64,000 nt of DNA from Bacillota bacterium (lineage in GTDB: Bacteria > Bacillota > Clostridia > DSM-8532): contig JAEZJF010000006.1 of assembly GCA_023415825.1 (NCBI GenBank), positions 319,206 through 383,205 of the forward strand, read 5' to 3'. Positions 33,191 to 41,938 of the stretch are shown one piece after another. Both the position numbers and the translations under genes were made by a program. Below the pieces are notes generated by a model. That model ran no database searches and was not told the DNA's origin. It saw nothing but the letters and a program-made list of their open reading frames with translations. How positions within the stretch are numbered: the first letter of the stretch is position 1; every line of letters starts with the position of its first letter.

Positions 33191-33742
33191 TTAATGACTC
33201 CTGTAAATCATGGCCTTGCTTATTTTATCAGTCAGCTCATGGCCCTTAATAATTGAAAGAATGGCATAGGCAAACGCCAGGGACACTCCGGCCCCTCTTG
33301 CAGTGATGAAATTCTGGTCTACTACCACATCTTCATCGGTAACCTGTGCGCCTTCAAGATACTTCTCAAAGCCCGGATAGCAGGTTGCCTTGACCCCTTT
33401 ATAAAAGCCCAGTTTGCCCGGTATTGAGGGTCCGGCACAGATAGCTGCCAGCAGCCCTTTTTTTACCTGATGCGCTTTCAGTAACTCAATAAGAGGCTTT
33501 GTGTTTTCCAACCCTTCAACCCCTCTGCCGCCTCCAGGCAGTACAATCATATCCTCCTGCTCAACCTTTACCTGATCAAGCATCATATCGGCAATGACTT
33601 GGATATTTCGGGCACTTGCAACAGTTTTTTCGTCCTTAACAGAGACCATTATTGTCTCAACCTCACCGCGCCTCAGCACATCCACTGCCGTTAAAGCTTC
33701 TATTTCCTCAAAACCGTCTGCCAGCATAACATAAACCTTCAT
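33191..33742 (-). CDS. DJ-1/PfpI-family protein
   Basis: This 183-residue protein begins MKVYVMLADGFEEIEALTAV, with Glu near residue 15, and has the nucleophile-elbow Cys in LLAAICAGPSIPGK near residue 103, as in the DJ-1/ThiJ/YajL group (glutamine-amidotransferase-like fold; proposed chaperone, deglycase or glyoxalase activity). The frame reaches 33829 but ATG 33742 opens the conserved fold and has AAGGG or GGAAAGG upstream. It is monocistronic. Confidence 0.85.
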   Translation of the reverse strand: MKVYVMLADGFEEIEALTAVDVLRRGEVETIMVSVKDEKTVASARNIQVIADMMLDQVKVEQEDMIVLPGGGRGVEGLENTKPLIELLKAHQVKKGLLAAICAGPSIPGKLGFYKGVKATCYPGFEKYLEGAQVTDEDVVVDQNFITARGAGVSLAFAYAILSIIKGHELTDKISKAMIYRSH

Positions 33743-33916
33743 ATCCCTTACATCCTTTCCTTCCGTTATCCCAGTTCTATTCCTCTCAAAAGATCTACTC
33801 CTATTATAGACCAATTGTCTGATACACAAAAGTTATTCCAACTGAAGTTCTAGCCTGTCCCCTTCGACACATTCGGCATATATATGTATAAGAGGTATTT
33901 TGGAGATGATAATAAA

Positions 33917-34690
33917 ATGAATATATTGGATTTCCAAAAGGCTATGAAATACATTGGGGTTTATAAAGGTAAAGTCGACAATTCCCCCGGCCCCCAGACA
34001 AAGGCGGCGGCCGAGGAATGCTTAAAGATTATTCAACAAATTCTCGGTAGCGGCGGCAATCCTAAGCCACCACCCTTTACCTATGAAGTAATCGGAACCA
34101 CCCATGTTGTCAGGGTTGATCCCATGGACATGAGGGCCGAGATCGTCAATAAAGCTACAAAGTCAATCTTTAACCGGAAGAATTTAGCCAACTGCAATTT
34201 CTTTTCGGGAAGCAAGGTTATCGGGTGGCTTATTTCCGAGGGTAAAGTACTCGCCGAACGGCATGAATACCTTACCTGGAAAGGAAACCCCAAAGGCACG
34301 CTTATTGTTTACAAGAATGGACAGGTTGAAGCAGGGTGGAAATGGGATTCGGATATTGCCCCTGTAGTAAACGACATCTGGTTTTGCGTTCAGGGATTCA
34401 ACCTGTTCCCGGAAGACATGACTGTCAGGCAAGGCGTCGCAAGAGAAGGATTTGTTTTGGACGAGGTTGCTTATGAAACAAACCGCATTTCAATTGGATA
34501 CGATAAGAAGAATATAGTGATTGCCGTCAGGACAAAGACCGACGGCGAGAGAGCTGCAGCAACCATGATGAACCTTGGGTGCACCGGCAATGCAATTGGC
34601 CTCGATAGCGGAGGCTCCTGCAATTTGAGAGTTGACGGAAAGGACTATTTCATAACCTCACGGGTACTTCCCGCTATTATGTACTGGTGA
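33917..34690 (+). CDS. Phosphodiester glycosidase (NAGPA-like) domain protein
   Basis: This 257-residue protein has an N-terminal peptidoglycan-binding-like module (residues ~1-45; MNILDFQKAMKYIGVYKGKV, then PGPQTKAAAEECLK) and a C-terminal phosphodiester-glycosidase domain with CNFFSGSKVIGWLISEGKV and the late GLDSGGSCNLRVDG motif. In homologues this fold removes GlcNAc from phosphodiesters in cell wall or secreted polymers. There is no signal peptide. ATG 33917 has TTTTGGAG upstream; the first in-frame ATG (33884) has no site. Confidence 0.7.
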   Translation: MNILDFQKAMKYIGVYKGKVDNSPGPQTKAAAEECLKIIQQILGSGGNPKPPPFTYEVIGTTHVVRVDPMDMRAEIVNKATKSIFNRKNLANCNFFSGSKVIGWLISEGKVLAERHEYLTWKGNPKGTLIVYKNGQVEAGWKWDSDIAPVVNDIWFCVQGFNLFPEDMTVRQGVAREGFVLDEVAYETNRISIGYDKKNIVIAVRTKTDGERAAATMMNLGCTGNAIGLDSGGSCNLRVDGKDYFITSRVLPAIMYW

Positions 34691-34705
34691 TGAAGCATTC
34701 TCCTG

Positions 34706-35617
34706 TTACTCTTTGACGCTTCCGATCGTAAGGCCTGTGATAAAAAATTTCTGCAGGAATGGGTAAAGGCATATAATGGGCACAGAGGCCACGATGGTAA
34801 TGGCAGCCCTAATAGACAAAGGGGTCACCATATTTTGGCTTGTTGATGAGCTTGCCCCGATACCTGCTGCCATAGCAGGATTGTTGTTGGCATTTAATGT
34901 CGAGGATAGCAGTTTCATCAGCTCATACTGAAGGGTGCTCAATTCCTCCTTGGATGAATTGTAGAGAAAGGTATCAAACCAGGAATTCCAGGAACCAACC
35001 GCGACAAACAGAGCCACAATGGCTAGAACAGGCTTGCACATGGGTAAAATGATTTGCATGGCAATTCTAAAGTCACCTGCTCCATCAATGCGGGCTGATT
35101 CAACCAGGCTGTCCGGCAGCTTCAGGATATAGGTTCTGACGACGATGACATTAAAAGCATGGATCAAATTGGGCACGATATAAACTAAAAAGCTGTTGTT
35201 AAGCACCAAGGATTTAATAAGAAAATAATTGGGAATAAGCCCTGCATTGAAATACATGGTAAGAACAAAAAGCACTGTAATGGGCTTTCTGAAAATATAT
35301 TCCTTCCTCGAAAGCGTATAGGCAAGAATGGAAGTTAAAAACAAGTTGAGCACTGTTGCTATTACCGTTCTGGCAACTGAAATATAAAAGGCATGGAACA
35401 CGGTGCCGGTATAGAAGACCGCCTTGTAGTTTTGGATGGAAAACATTCTTGGCCATAGATATATTCCCCCGCGGATGGTGTCCATACCATTATTGAAAGA
35501 AATAGCAACTGTATTGAGAAAAGGATAAAGCATGATGACCGAGACACAAATCATGAATACCCCATTGAAAGTATTAAAGATTAACTCACCTATCTGCAAT
35601 GATTTTCGCTTTATCAC
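34706..35617 (-). CDS. Carbohydrate ABC transporter permease, LplC/MalG type
   Basis: This 303-residue inner-membrane permease has six helices and the EAA loop ESARIDGAGDFRIAMQIILP typical of CUT1 sugar importers. It starts at GTG 35617, with AAGGAGG nine bases upstream, 12 bp after the partner permease. The ATPase subunit is not in this cluster, so a shared MsmX-like ATPase elsewhere would be needed, as is usual for LplABC-type systems. Confidence 0.9.
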   Translation of the reverse strand: MIKRKSLQIGELIFNTFNGVFMICVSVIMLYPFLNTVAISFNNGMDTIRGGIYLWPRMFSIQNYKAVFYTGTVFHAFYISVARTVIATVLNLFLTSILAYTLSRKEYIFRKPITVLFVLTMYFNAGLIPNYFLIKSLVLNNSFLVYIVPNLIHAFNVIVVRTYILKLPDSLVESARIDGAGDFRIAMQIILPMCKPVLAIVALFVAVGSWNSWFDTFLYNSSKEELSTLQYELMKLLSSTLNANNNPAMAAGIGASSSTSQNMVTPLSIRAAITIVASVPIICLYPFLQKFFITGLTIGSVKE

Positions 35618-35629
35618 CGTGGAACCTCC

Positions 35630-36604
35630 TTAAATCAGCCTTTCTTCTCCTACCTTTTTAGCGACGAAATTGGCGGTAAATAGCATGATGATATTGATAG
35701 CGCTTGTAAACATACCTGCTGCGGTTGCAAAAGAAAAGTTAAACTGTCTGATACCATACTTTAAGACATAAATGTCAATTGTATCGGAAAAATCCGATAC
35801 AAGACCATTACCCAGCAGGTATTGAATTTCAAAACCTGCATCCGTTACACGTCCGATTGCCATAATGAGCAGAATGATAAAGGTTGATTTAATTCCGGGC
35901 AGTGTAATATGTCTCATTTTTCGCCACCGGCCTGCCCCGTCTATCTCAGCCGCTTCATAAAGGGCCGGATCAATAGCAGCAATAGCACCCAGATAAATGA
36001 TGGTATTCCATCCCAGCTCCTTCCAAACATTGGAGAGACCAACAATACCCCAAAAATACTTTCCCTCGTTAAGCCATTGGATGGGCGCGTCAATAATTCC
36101 AAATTGCATGAGGACGATATTAACTATTCCACCCTCGGAGGAAAGACTCATGGATACGAGTCCTGTTACAATAACCCATGACAGAAAATGAGGCAGATAT
36201 GAAATGGTCTGAAAGACACGTTTAAAAAAGATGTTTTTTACTTCATTGAGAAGAAGGGCAAGAATGATTGCTGTTATAAAGCCAAGGATAATATTAATGA
36301 GACTCATACAAAGGGTGTTTCTAAATACACGGTGAAAATTCTGATCTTTGAATAGAAATTTGAAATTGTCCAATCCAACCCATTTCTGCTCAAAGAAGGT
36401 TTTGGCGGGCTTGAAGTTCTGGAAAGCCATTGTCCAGCCCCAAATCGGTAAATACGAGAAAATAAAAACATAAATGAGCAGGGGCACAGACATGAAGATA
36501 AGCTGCTTTTGGTTGGAAATGGTCTTTATGTATTGACTTAGCGGGCGGCCACTTTTTTTATACCCTTTTTCGTTCTCAGCCGTTAGAATATCTTGATTTG
36601 CCAT
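35630..36604 (-). CDS. Carbohydrate ABC transporter permease, LplB type
   Basis: This 324-residue permease starts with a hydrophilic tail followed by six helices (LIFMSVPLLIYVFIFSYLPI) and carries the EAA loop EAAEIDGAGRWRKMRHITLP. It pairs with the LplC-type permease downstream. ATG 36604 follows GGAGG. A perfect hairpin separates it from the binding-protein gene upstream. Confidence 0.9.
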   Translation of the reverse strand: MANQDILTAENEKGYKKSGRPLSQYIKTISNQKQLIFMSVPLLIYVFIFSYLPIWGWTMAFQNFKPAKTFFEQKWVGLDNFKFLFKDQNFHRVFRNTLCMSLINIILGFITAIILALLLNEVKNIFFKRVFQTISYLPHFLSWVIVTGLVSMSLSSEGGIVNIVLMQFGIIDAPIQWLNEGKYFWGIVGLSNVWKELGWNTIIYLGAIAAIDPALYEAAEIDGAGRWRKMRHITLPGIKSTFIILLIMAIGRVTDAGFEIQYLLGNGLVSDFSDTIDIYVLKYGIRQFNFSFATAAGMFTSAINIIMLFTANFVAKKVGEERLI

Positions 36605-36641
36605 AAAGCCTCCGGTCAGTTGTGTGTGAGTTCACAAGAGG

Positions 36642-36672
36642 GCATTGGAGCATAACGTATATGCTCCAATGC
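36642..36672 (-). other. Stem-loop between binding-protein and permease genes
   Basis: GCATTGGAGCATA-acgta-TATGCTCCAATGC is a perfect 13-bp stem with a 5-nt loop, in the gap after the solute-binding protein gene and without a T-run. Such hairpins in sugar ABC operons protect the upstream message and lower expression of the permeases, which fits the need for more binding protein than permease. Confidence 0.7.
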
Positions 36673-36692
36673 TGCAATCATGTTAAGTTTAG

Positions 36693-38399
36693 TTATTTCC
36701 AGTTTTCCGCTCTCCATTTGAGCTGGTCGTTGATTCGGTCAACATAGGCTTTAATATCACATTTGTGAAGCTCCTTGATATATTCTGCCCAGGCACTCTC
36801 AAATTGGCTAGGTTCAGCCAGAATAACTCTGGGCAAATAACTTCTTCCTATATCAGAAAGCTGCGTGTCGGCTAAGCTGGCTGGCGAACCGTCGACCAAA
36901 TCAATTTGCCAAGCTGGATAGGACACACGGTTTTCAGGAGGCGGGCTTAAGAAATCGGTCCAGGTCGAATAGCCATAGGCCTTTAGAAATTGCTTATCAT
37001 AATCTTTAAGGGATTCATAGAATTCCTTGGGCTGGAAGCCGGGTGTGCACGTATTACCGTTGGCGAAGGTACCTTCCATCTTTGGTCCGTAATACCAAAG
37101 TGTGTAAGCTTGATTTGCCAGTCTCCATGACTGATCGTTATAATCGTCCCGTTGTTTCTGATTTCTGTAATAGACGCGGTTGGCATCTACCAGATAGTCT
37201 TCATTCTCAATTCCCCATCCGAGTATCGTTTGCCATTCCTCGGTCACAAGGGCATCAAAGAATTGAATGGTCCTTACGGAATCTTTACATTTCTTTGTGA
37301 TGGCAAAGCCCGTGTTGACATTGAGCGGTGGTCTGTCCTGATAATAATCCTGAATGCTCTCGTCAAAGACTATGGGAAGCGGTGCATAAGCTCTTTCAAC
37401 CAAACCCTGCTGAATGAGTGATAATTCAGCATTGTTAAAGTTCCAGTGCTGGTCAAACATTCCCAGTACACGACCGCTGGATAATTTGGCTATATATTGA
37501 TCAAAAGTGAGGGTAAAGGACTCGGGGTCAATCAGGCCTTTTGCATTCACTTCATTAAGCTTCTTGTAGTAACGTTTTGCGTAATCTTTATCCCAGAAAA
37601 ATTCCGCTACGTTGGTATTATAGTCTACTACGACACCACCGTCATTGGGATGACCGATCAGGTGCTCGGGAGGATTCTTCAGACAGAAGTCACGCCAGCC
37701 CTCTGACAGAATTTCAAATCCGATTGTGGGTTGTCCGTTGATGGTAGGATATTTAGCCTTATATTGTTCAATGAGATCAAAGTATTGATCCAGAGTTTTT
37801 ACTTTTGGATATCCAAATTCGGCCAGAACAGCTTTCTGAATCCAGAAGGCCGGGCCTTCCCAAATATTAGTCTTGTATTCACCATAGTATCGGCCATAAT
37901 TTGGCATAACATAGAAATGGCCGTCAGAACTGTCTTTTGCCTTGCTTAAAACGGGTTCATAATGACTTTGCAGGTTTGGTGCATTTTGTGAAATCAAATC
38001 CTCAAGCGGAACAACTGCTCCTGCCCCGACAAATTTAGCCACACTGTCGGAATCAATGAATACAACGTCCGGCAAGTCGTCTCCGGCAAGCATAACACCA
38101 ATTTTCTGATCCTTGTCGCCTACCAAAAATTCAAATTTGATTGAAACGCCAAGCTTTTCCTTGATAAGCTTGTAGATTTTGTTATCAGGAGTTGGAGCCT
38201 GCCCTGGATCAGAGATGAAAAAGCTGATTTCGATGGGTTTAAGATCAGGGGCTTTGGTGCCTTCAGTTTCAGCAGGAGTATTAGTCGGTGTGGGATTATT
38301 GGCAGGAGTGCTGTTGGAGCCGCAGCCAGTGAGTATAAAACAAATAGCCAGAACCACACCAAAAACCCTAGCAAATAGACCTCTCTTTTTGCCAAACAT
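36693..38399 (-). CDS. Extracellular solute-binding lipoprotein, LplA type
   Basis: This 568-residue lipoprotein has a signal with lipobox LTGC (Cys near residue 26), a Thr/Pro/Asn-rich linker (PANNPTPTNTPAETEG) and a large family-1-type binding fold (EISFFISDPGQAPTPDNKIY at its start). Its length is typical of the LplA group that binds oligosaccharides such as those from plant cell walls. The substrate is not evident. GGAGG precedes the ATG by eight bases. It is the first gene of the three-gene transport operon. Confidence 0.9.
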   Translation of the reverse strand: MFGKKRGLFARVFGVVLAICFILTGCGSNSTPANNPTPTNTPAETEGTKAPDLKPIEISFFISDPGQAPTPDNKIYKLIKEKLGVSIKFEFLVGDKDQKIGVMLAGDDLPDVVFIDSDSVAKFVGAGAVVPLEDLISQNAPNLQSHYEPVLSKAKDSSDGHFYVMPNYGRYYGEYKTNIWEGPAFWIQKAVLAEFGYPKVKTLDQYFDLIEQYKAKYPTINGQPTIGFEILSEGWRDFCLKNPPEHLIGHPNDGGVVVDYNTNVAEFFWDKDYAKRYYKKLNEVNAKGLIDPESFTLTFDQYIAKLSSGRVLGMFDQHWNFNNAELSLIQQGLVERAYAPLPIVFDESIQDYYQDRPPLNVNTGFAITKKCKDSVRTIQFFDALVTEEWQTILGWGIENEDYLVDANRVYYRNQKQRDDYNDQSWRLANQAYTLWYYGPKMEGTFANGNTCTPGFQPKEFYESLKDYDKQFLKAYGYSTWTDFLSPPPENRVSYPAWQIDLVDGSPASLADTQLSDIGRSYLPRVILAEPSQFESAWAEYIKELHKCDIKAYVDRINDQLKWRAENWK

Positions 38400-38431
38400 T
38401 TTGTTTCCTCCTTTGACATACTTAATGGGCT

Positions 38432-38448
38432 AACACTATTTTAGTGTT
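38432..38448. promoter_or_regulatory. Inverted repeat just downstream of the sugar-transport promoter
   Basis: AACACTA-ttt-TAGTGTT is a perfect 7-bp inverted repeat placed about +2 to +18 relative to the expected transcription start and 33 bp before the start codon. It could be an operator for one of the adjacent AraC-type regulators or another repressor, or a 5' hairpin. Confidence 0.45.
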
Positions 38449-38456
38449 CTAACTTC

Positions 38457-38484
38457 ATTTTAATTTTTATGGCGGAGAGTTCAA
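38457..38484 (-). promoter_or_regulatory. Promoter of the LplABC-type operon
   Basis: On the minus strand TTGAAC (38479-38484) and TAAAAT (38457-38462) with a 16-bp spacer lie 58 bp before the binding-protein start codon and downstream of the regulator gene. Confidence 0.55.
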
Positions 38485-38524
38485 TTTCTGAAAATACAGA
38501 ATAACTACCTAAAAATTTTAGTTC

Positions 38525-40096
38525 TTACTTTTTTATGTGGTTTCTGTAATCGGTCGGTTTCATGGAAAAAGACTTATAGAATTGCTCCAGAAAGTTGTTG
38601 TACGTGCCGTATCCCAGTTCAACAGCTATTTCATGCACTTTCATATCGGTATCGGACAGAAGCTGCTTAGCCTTTTCCATTCGCAATTTATGGAGATATT
38701 CATTAAAGCTACACCCAAACCATTTATTAATCAGATGTCCCAGATACGTGGGATGAATGAACAGATTACCGGCAATTTCACGAATGGTCAGGCTCCTGTT
38801 AAAGTTGTTCCGAATATACTCCTCCACCTTTTTCATATTGGAATGAGCGTCTTGTGTTTTGAGCAGGGTTGTATAATCCAAAAGACTCTTGATGTATTCA
38901 ATCAGGACGATTTCCAACTCATTAAGCGAAAGCCGGGCGTCCAATATACGATAGATTTCCCTTGACTGAGGAAAGCCCTCAAAGCTTCCTCCCATGCTTC
39001 TCAATATGGATAGGCTTTTATAAAAGATGTTGATAATATGCATCTCTACGATTTCAGGAGCGGTATATATTTCATGGAAGGTTCGAAACATCTCCTGTGT
39101 GTATTTCAAAACACTTGCTTGATCAAGACTTTCAAGCGCATTAAGCAATAAATCCAGAGAATGCATATTTCCAAATTGATAACATAGAGATCTGTTTTCG
39201 AGCTCCCTGAAGAACAGTATGCTTCCGGGTCGGCTGAAAAATCGGTATTCCAGCGCGGCTTCTGCTTCATTCATCGAAACTGACAGGCGCTCAACATCCC
39301 TAACCGGATTTCCCACAGACAAATAGAAGCCTTGCGGAAATAACTCGTTCAGTATTTCTTTAACTTCATTCATCAAAAAGTTAGTTGCGGTTTCCTTTAT
39401 GCAGCAGAAAATGATTCCATAAAGACCATTGCCGTAAAGCATGGTCAATATTAACCGGTCTTTGCTCGTAATACGCTGAAATGCGATCTTAAGATCATCA
39501 TAGGTCTTTAAGTCATTTTCTTTTTCATGATTTGTATCATTAATTCTTTTTGGTATATCAAGAATTGCACCTGTCCATTCAGCCATTCTGTAGGATATAT
39601 CCAACGGCCAATTGGCATGAATCATTTTCTGATCCATGCTCCCTTCGAGCAAGCTGGCGAAAAACAGACTCAGCTCGGTTTCGGTGCTTTCTTTTTTTAT
39701 ACGTTTCAATTCCTCCCGCTGTTCCAGCTCCTGAAGCACTTTCACCAATAATTCAGTGAGATCCTCCCTGAATACAGGCTTCAGAATGTAGTGGCGGATA
39801 CCCAACTGCAAGGCCCTTTTTGCATAATCAAAATCATCATAACCGCTGACAAGAATAAAACTCGTATCACTGTCGACATTATTAAAAACCTTTTTTATTA
39901 GCTCCAGGCCGTCCATATCAGGCATTCTGATATCTGTCACAATCAAATCAGGGCGTATTTTATCCGCAGCAATTAAAGCTTCATCCCCATTTTCGCATTC
40001 ACCCGAAATGATAAAGCCGTAATCTTCCCAATCTGCTGCAATTTTGACAGCTTCTCGCGCCATAGGTTCGTCGTCCACAATCAATACTTTAAACAT
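38525..40096 (-). CDS. YesN-type response regulator with AraC DNA-binding domain
   Basis: This 523-residue protein has a receiver domain (residues 1-120; MFKVLIVDDEPMAREAVKI, acceptor Asp near 55 in IVTDIRMPDMDG, Lys in LKPVFREDL), a variable middle (130-400) and an AraC-type double helix-turn-helix at the C terminus (LTIREIAGNLFIHPTYLGHL; VHEIAVELGYGTYNNFLEQF). ATG 40096 follows GGAGG and overlaps the last codons of the YesM kinase gene, so the two are translationally coupled. It is the likely activator of the adjacent sugar transporter. Confidence 0.9.
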   Translation of the reverse strand: MFKVLIVDDEPMAREAVKIAADWEDYGFIISGECENGDEALIAADKIRPDLIVTDIRMPDMDGLELIKKVFNNVDSDTSFILVSGYDDFDYAKRALQLGIRHYILKPVFREDLTELLVKVLQELEQREELKRIKKESTETELSLFFASLLEGSMDQKMIHANWPLDISYRMAEWTGAILDIPKRINDTNHEKENDLKTYDDLKIAFQRITSKDRLILTMLYGNGLYGIIFCCIKETATNFLMNEVKEILNELFPQGFYLSVGNPVRDVERLSVSMNEAEAALEYRFFSRPGSILFFRELENRSLCYQFGNMHSLDLLLNALESLDQASVLKYTQEMFRTFHEIYTAPEIVEMHIINIFYKSLSILRSMGGSFEGFPQSREIYRILDARLSLNELEIVLIEYIKSLLDYTTLLKTQDAHSNMKKVEEYIRNNFNRSLTIREIAGNLFIHPTYLGHLINKWFGCSFNEYLHKLRMEKAKQLLSDTDMKVHEIAVELGYGTYNNFLEQFYKSFSMKPTDYRNHIKK

Positions 40097-41882
40097 GCAA
40101 TCCTCCATCATGCGGTATTATGAACGAAACAGTGGTGCCCTCATTTAACCTGCTTTCAATATTCAAGGTTATCTGATCTCCGTAATAAAGGCTCAATCGC
40201 CTGTAAACATTACGTATACCTATGCTGAGACCGCATTCATCTTCTGATGACATATTCAGTATCAATTCTTCGAGCTTTTCATCCGTCATGCCTGTACCAT
40301 TGTCTTTAACGCTTACCAGCATACCTTTTTCATGAGGGCTGATAACTATTTCTACAATACCGACACCTTTAATGGTCTGTAAGCCATGGACACATGCATT
40401 TTCCACAAGGGGCTGCAGGCTCATCTTGGGTAATTTGTACCCCAAGAGATTTGAGTTGACATTCATCCTGTATTCGAACTTATCGCAAAAACGAAATTTT
40501 TCTATCTTAAGATACATTTCAGTGAAGCTCAACTCTTCTTCAATGGTCACAAGGTCATCCTTCCAGCTCAATAGCCGCCTTAAAGTCTTTGAAAGATATT
40601 TAAGAACATCTGTAATGGCAGAATAATTGTTTTTTACCGATACCACATGAAGAGCGTTTAAGGTATTGAAGAGAAAATGGGGATTCATCTGGCTCTGCAA
40701 ATAATTAAGCTCGGCTCGTACGCGCTCAAGCTCCAGATTCTTCTTTTGCAGTTCCAGCTTGTAAACATCATTAATGAGACTGTTGATTTTGGCAGCCATG
40801 AGGTTAAAATTCCTGATAACACCCCCGATCTCATCCCTGCCCTCGTTTATCTCAATCAGGTCAAATTGTTCCTCATTCAGTTTGAGCATATGTCCGGAAA
40901 GCTTTTTCAAGCGGTAATTGTATGAACGGACGATGATAAATATGAGCAATGTAGAAATGAGCACGGTGACAAGTACCAAGGACAAGATCAACCGGAGCGT
41001 CTCCCGCGTCGCATTGGATAGGCGTTCCACATTAGCCTCGCCAATTAATTTCCAGCCATTCAGGTATCCAGCTTTGCCTAATGATGTTTCTAGCACCAAA
41101 ACATCTTTTGCTACCATGTCCGGTTGAAACTTGATGAAACCATGCACATCGTTGTAATCGTACAAGGCTGTTGAAGAACAAACAATATTGTTGTCATTGT
41201 CCACAAGATAAAGACTCAAATAGTCCTTTTCCCTCATCAGGATACTTGCGACCTTATCAAAGTCTACATCAATTTTCAAAATCTTTTCCCTGTGTCCCAG
41301 GGAAGGATTACCGCGAGAGCTTCTAAGAATGCTCAAATAAGGTGTCTGCCTTATGGGAAGCCGATTTGTTGAGTCTATATAGGCCTTTATCAACACTGTT
41401 TGTTTGGAATTGGCGAGTTCCTTATACCATGAGGTATTTTTAACCGTTTTGTCTGAATAATAGTAGGTTCCGCCAGTCCGAATGGTCGGATTGTCAACGT
41501 ATAGTCCAACACTTCCTATGTAGTTATAAACGTTGGTATACAAATTCAACTTGTTACGCAGTATGCTGTCGTAAATTTCATAATAATGCTTGCCGCTCTC
41601 AAACGAAGTGTCCAGAACATTATAAAGCGCTCTGTCGGTAGATATGGAATGGCTAACCGCAATACAGCCCTCAATGATCGAATCGATGTCCACCTTGGTT
41701 CTATCCAAAGAAATCTGATAGTTGTTTTTCTCTCTTTCATGAACAGTTTTTGTAAACCTGTCATAGAAAACTGCATTAATGACCAGAATCGGTATAAGCA
41801 GGCACACAATATAGATAATGAGAAATTTAATATTAAGCGGAATATCATTGACTATGTATAAGAGCTTATTTCTCAATTTCAT
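40089..41882 (-). CDS. YesM-type sensor histidine kinase
   Basis: This 597-residue kinase has an N-terminal helix (NIKFLIIYIVCLLIPILVIN), an extracellular Cache-like sensor (about residues 40-270), a second helix near 290-310, a HAMP-like region, a His_kinase domain (LQSQMNPHFLFNTLNALHVV near residue 395) and a HATPase domain (LVENACVHGL, VKDNGTGM). The start is ambiguous: ATG 41882 after GAGAGG gives the usual N terminus, while ATG 41939 overlaps the stop of the preceding regulator (TAATG). It sits between two YesN-type regulators. Confidence 0.9.
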   Translation of the reverse strand: MKLRNKLLYIVNDIPLNIKFLIIYIVCLLIPILVINAVFYDRFTKTVHEREKNNYQISLDRTKVDIDSIIEGCIAVSHSISTDRALYNVLDTSFESGKHYYEIYDSILRNKLNLYTNVYNYIGSVGLYVDNPTIRTGGTYYYSDKTVKNTSWYKELANSKQTVLIKAYIDSTNRLPIRQTPYLSILRSSRGNPSLGHREKILKIDVDFDKVASILMREKDYLSLYLVDNDNNIVCSSTALYDYNDVHGFIKFQPDMVAKDVLVLETSLGKAGYLNGWKLIGEANVERLSNATRETLRLILSLVLVTVLISTLLIFIIVRSYNYRLKKLSGHMLKLNEEQFDLIEINEGRDEIGGVIRNFNLMAAKINSLINDVYKLELQKKNLELERVRAELNYLQSQMNPHFLFNTLNALHVVSVKNNYSAITDVLKYLSKTLRRLLSWKDDLVTIEEELSFTEMYLKIEKFRFCDKFEYRMNVNSNLLGYKLPKMSLQPLVENACVHGLQTIKGVGIVEIVISPHEKGMLVSVKDNGTGMTDEKLEELILNMSSEDECGLSIGIRNVYRRLSLYYGDQITLNIESRLNEGTTVSFIIPHDGGLHV

Positions 41883-41938
41883 AGTACTTGGCCTCTCTTC
41901 TGTGCTTTTATATAAGCGTAAGCCTAAAGATTCTTGCA

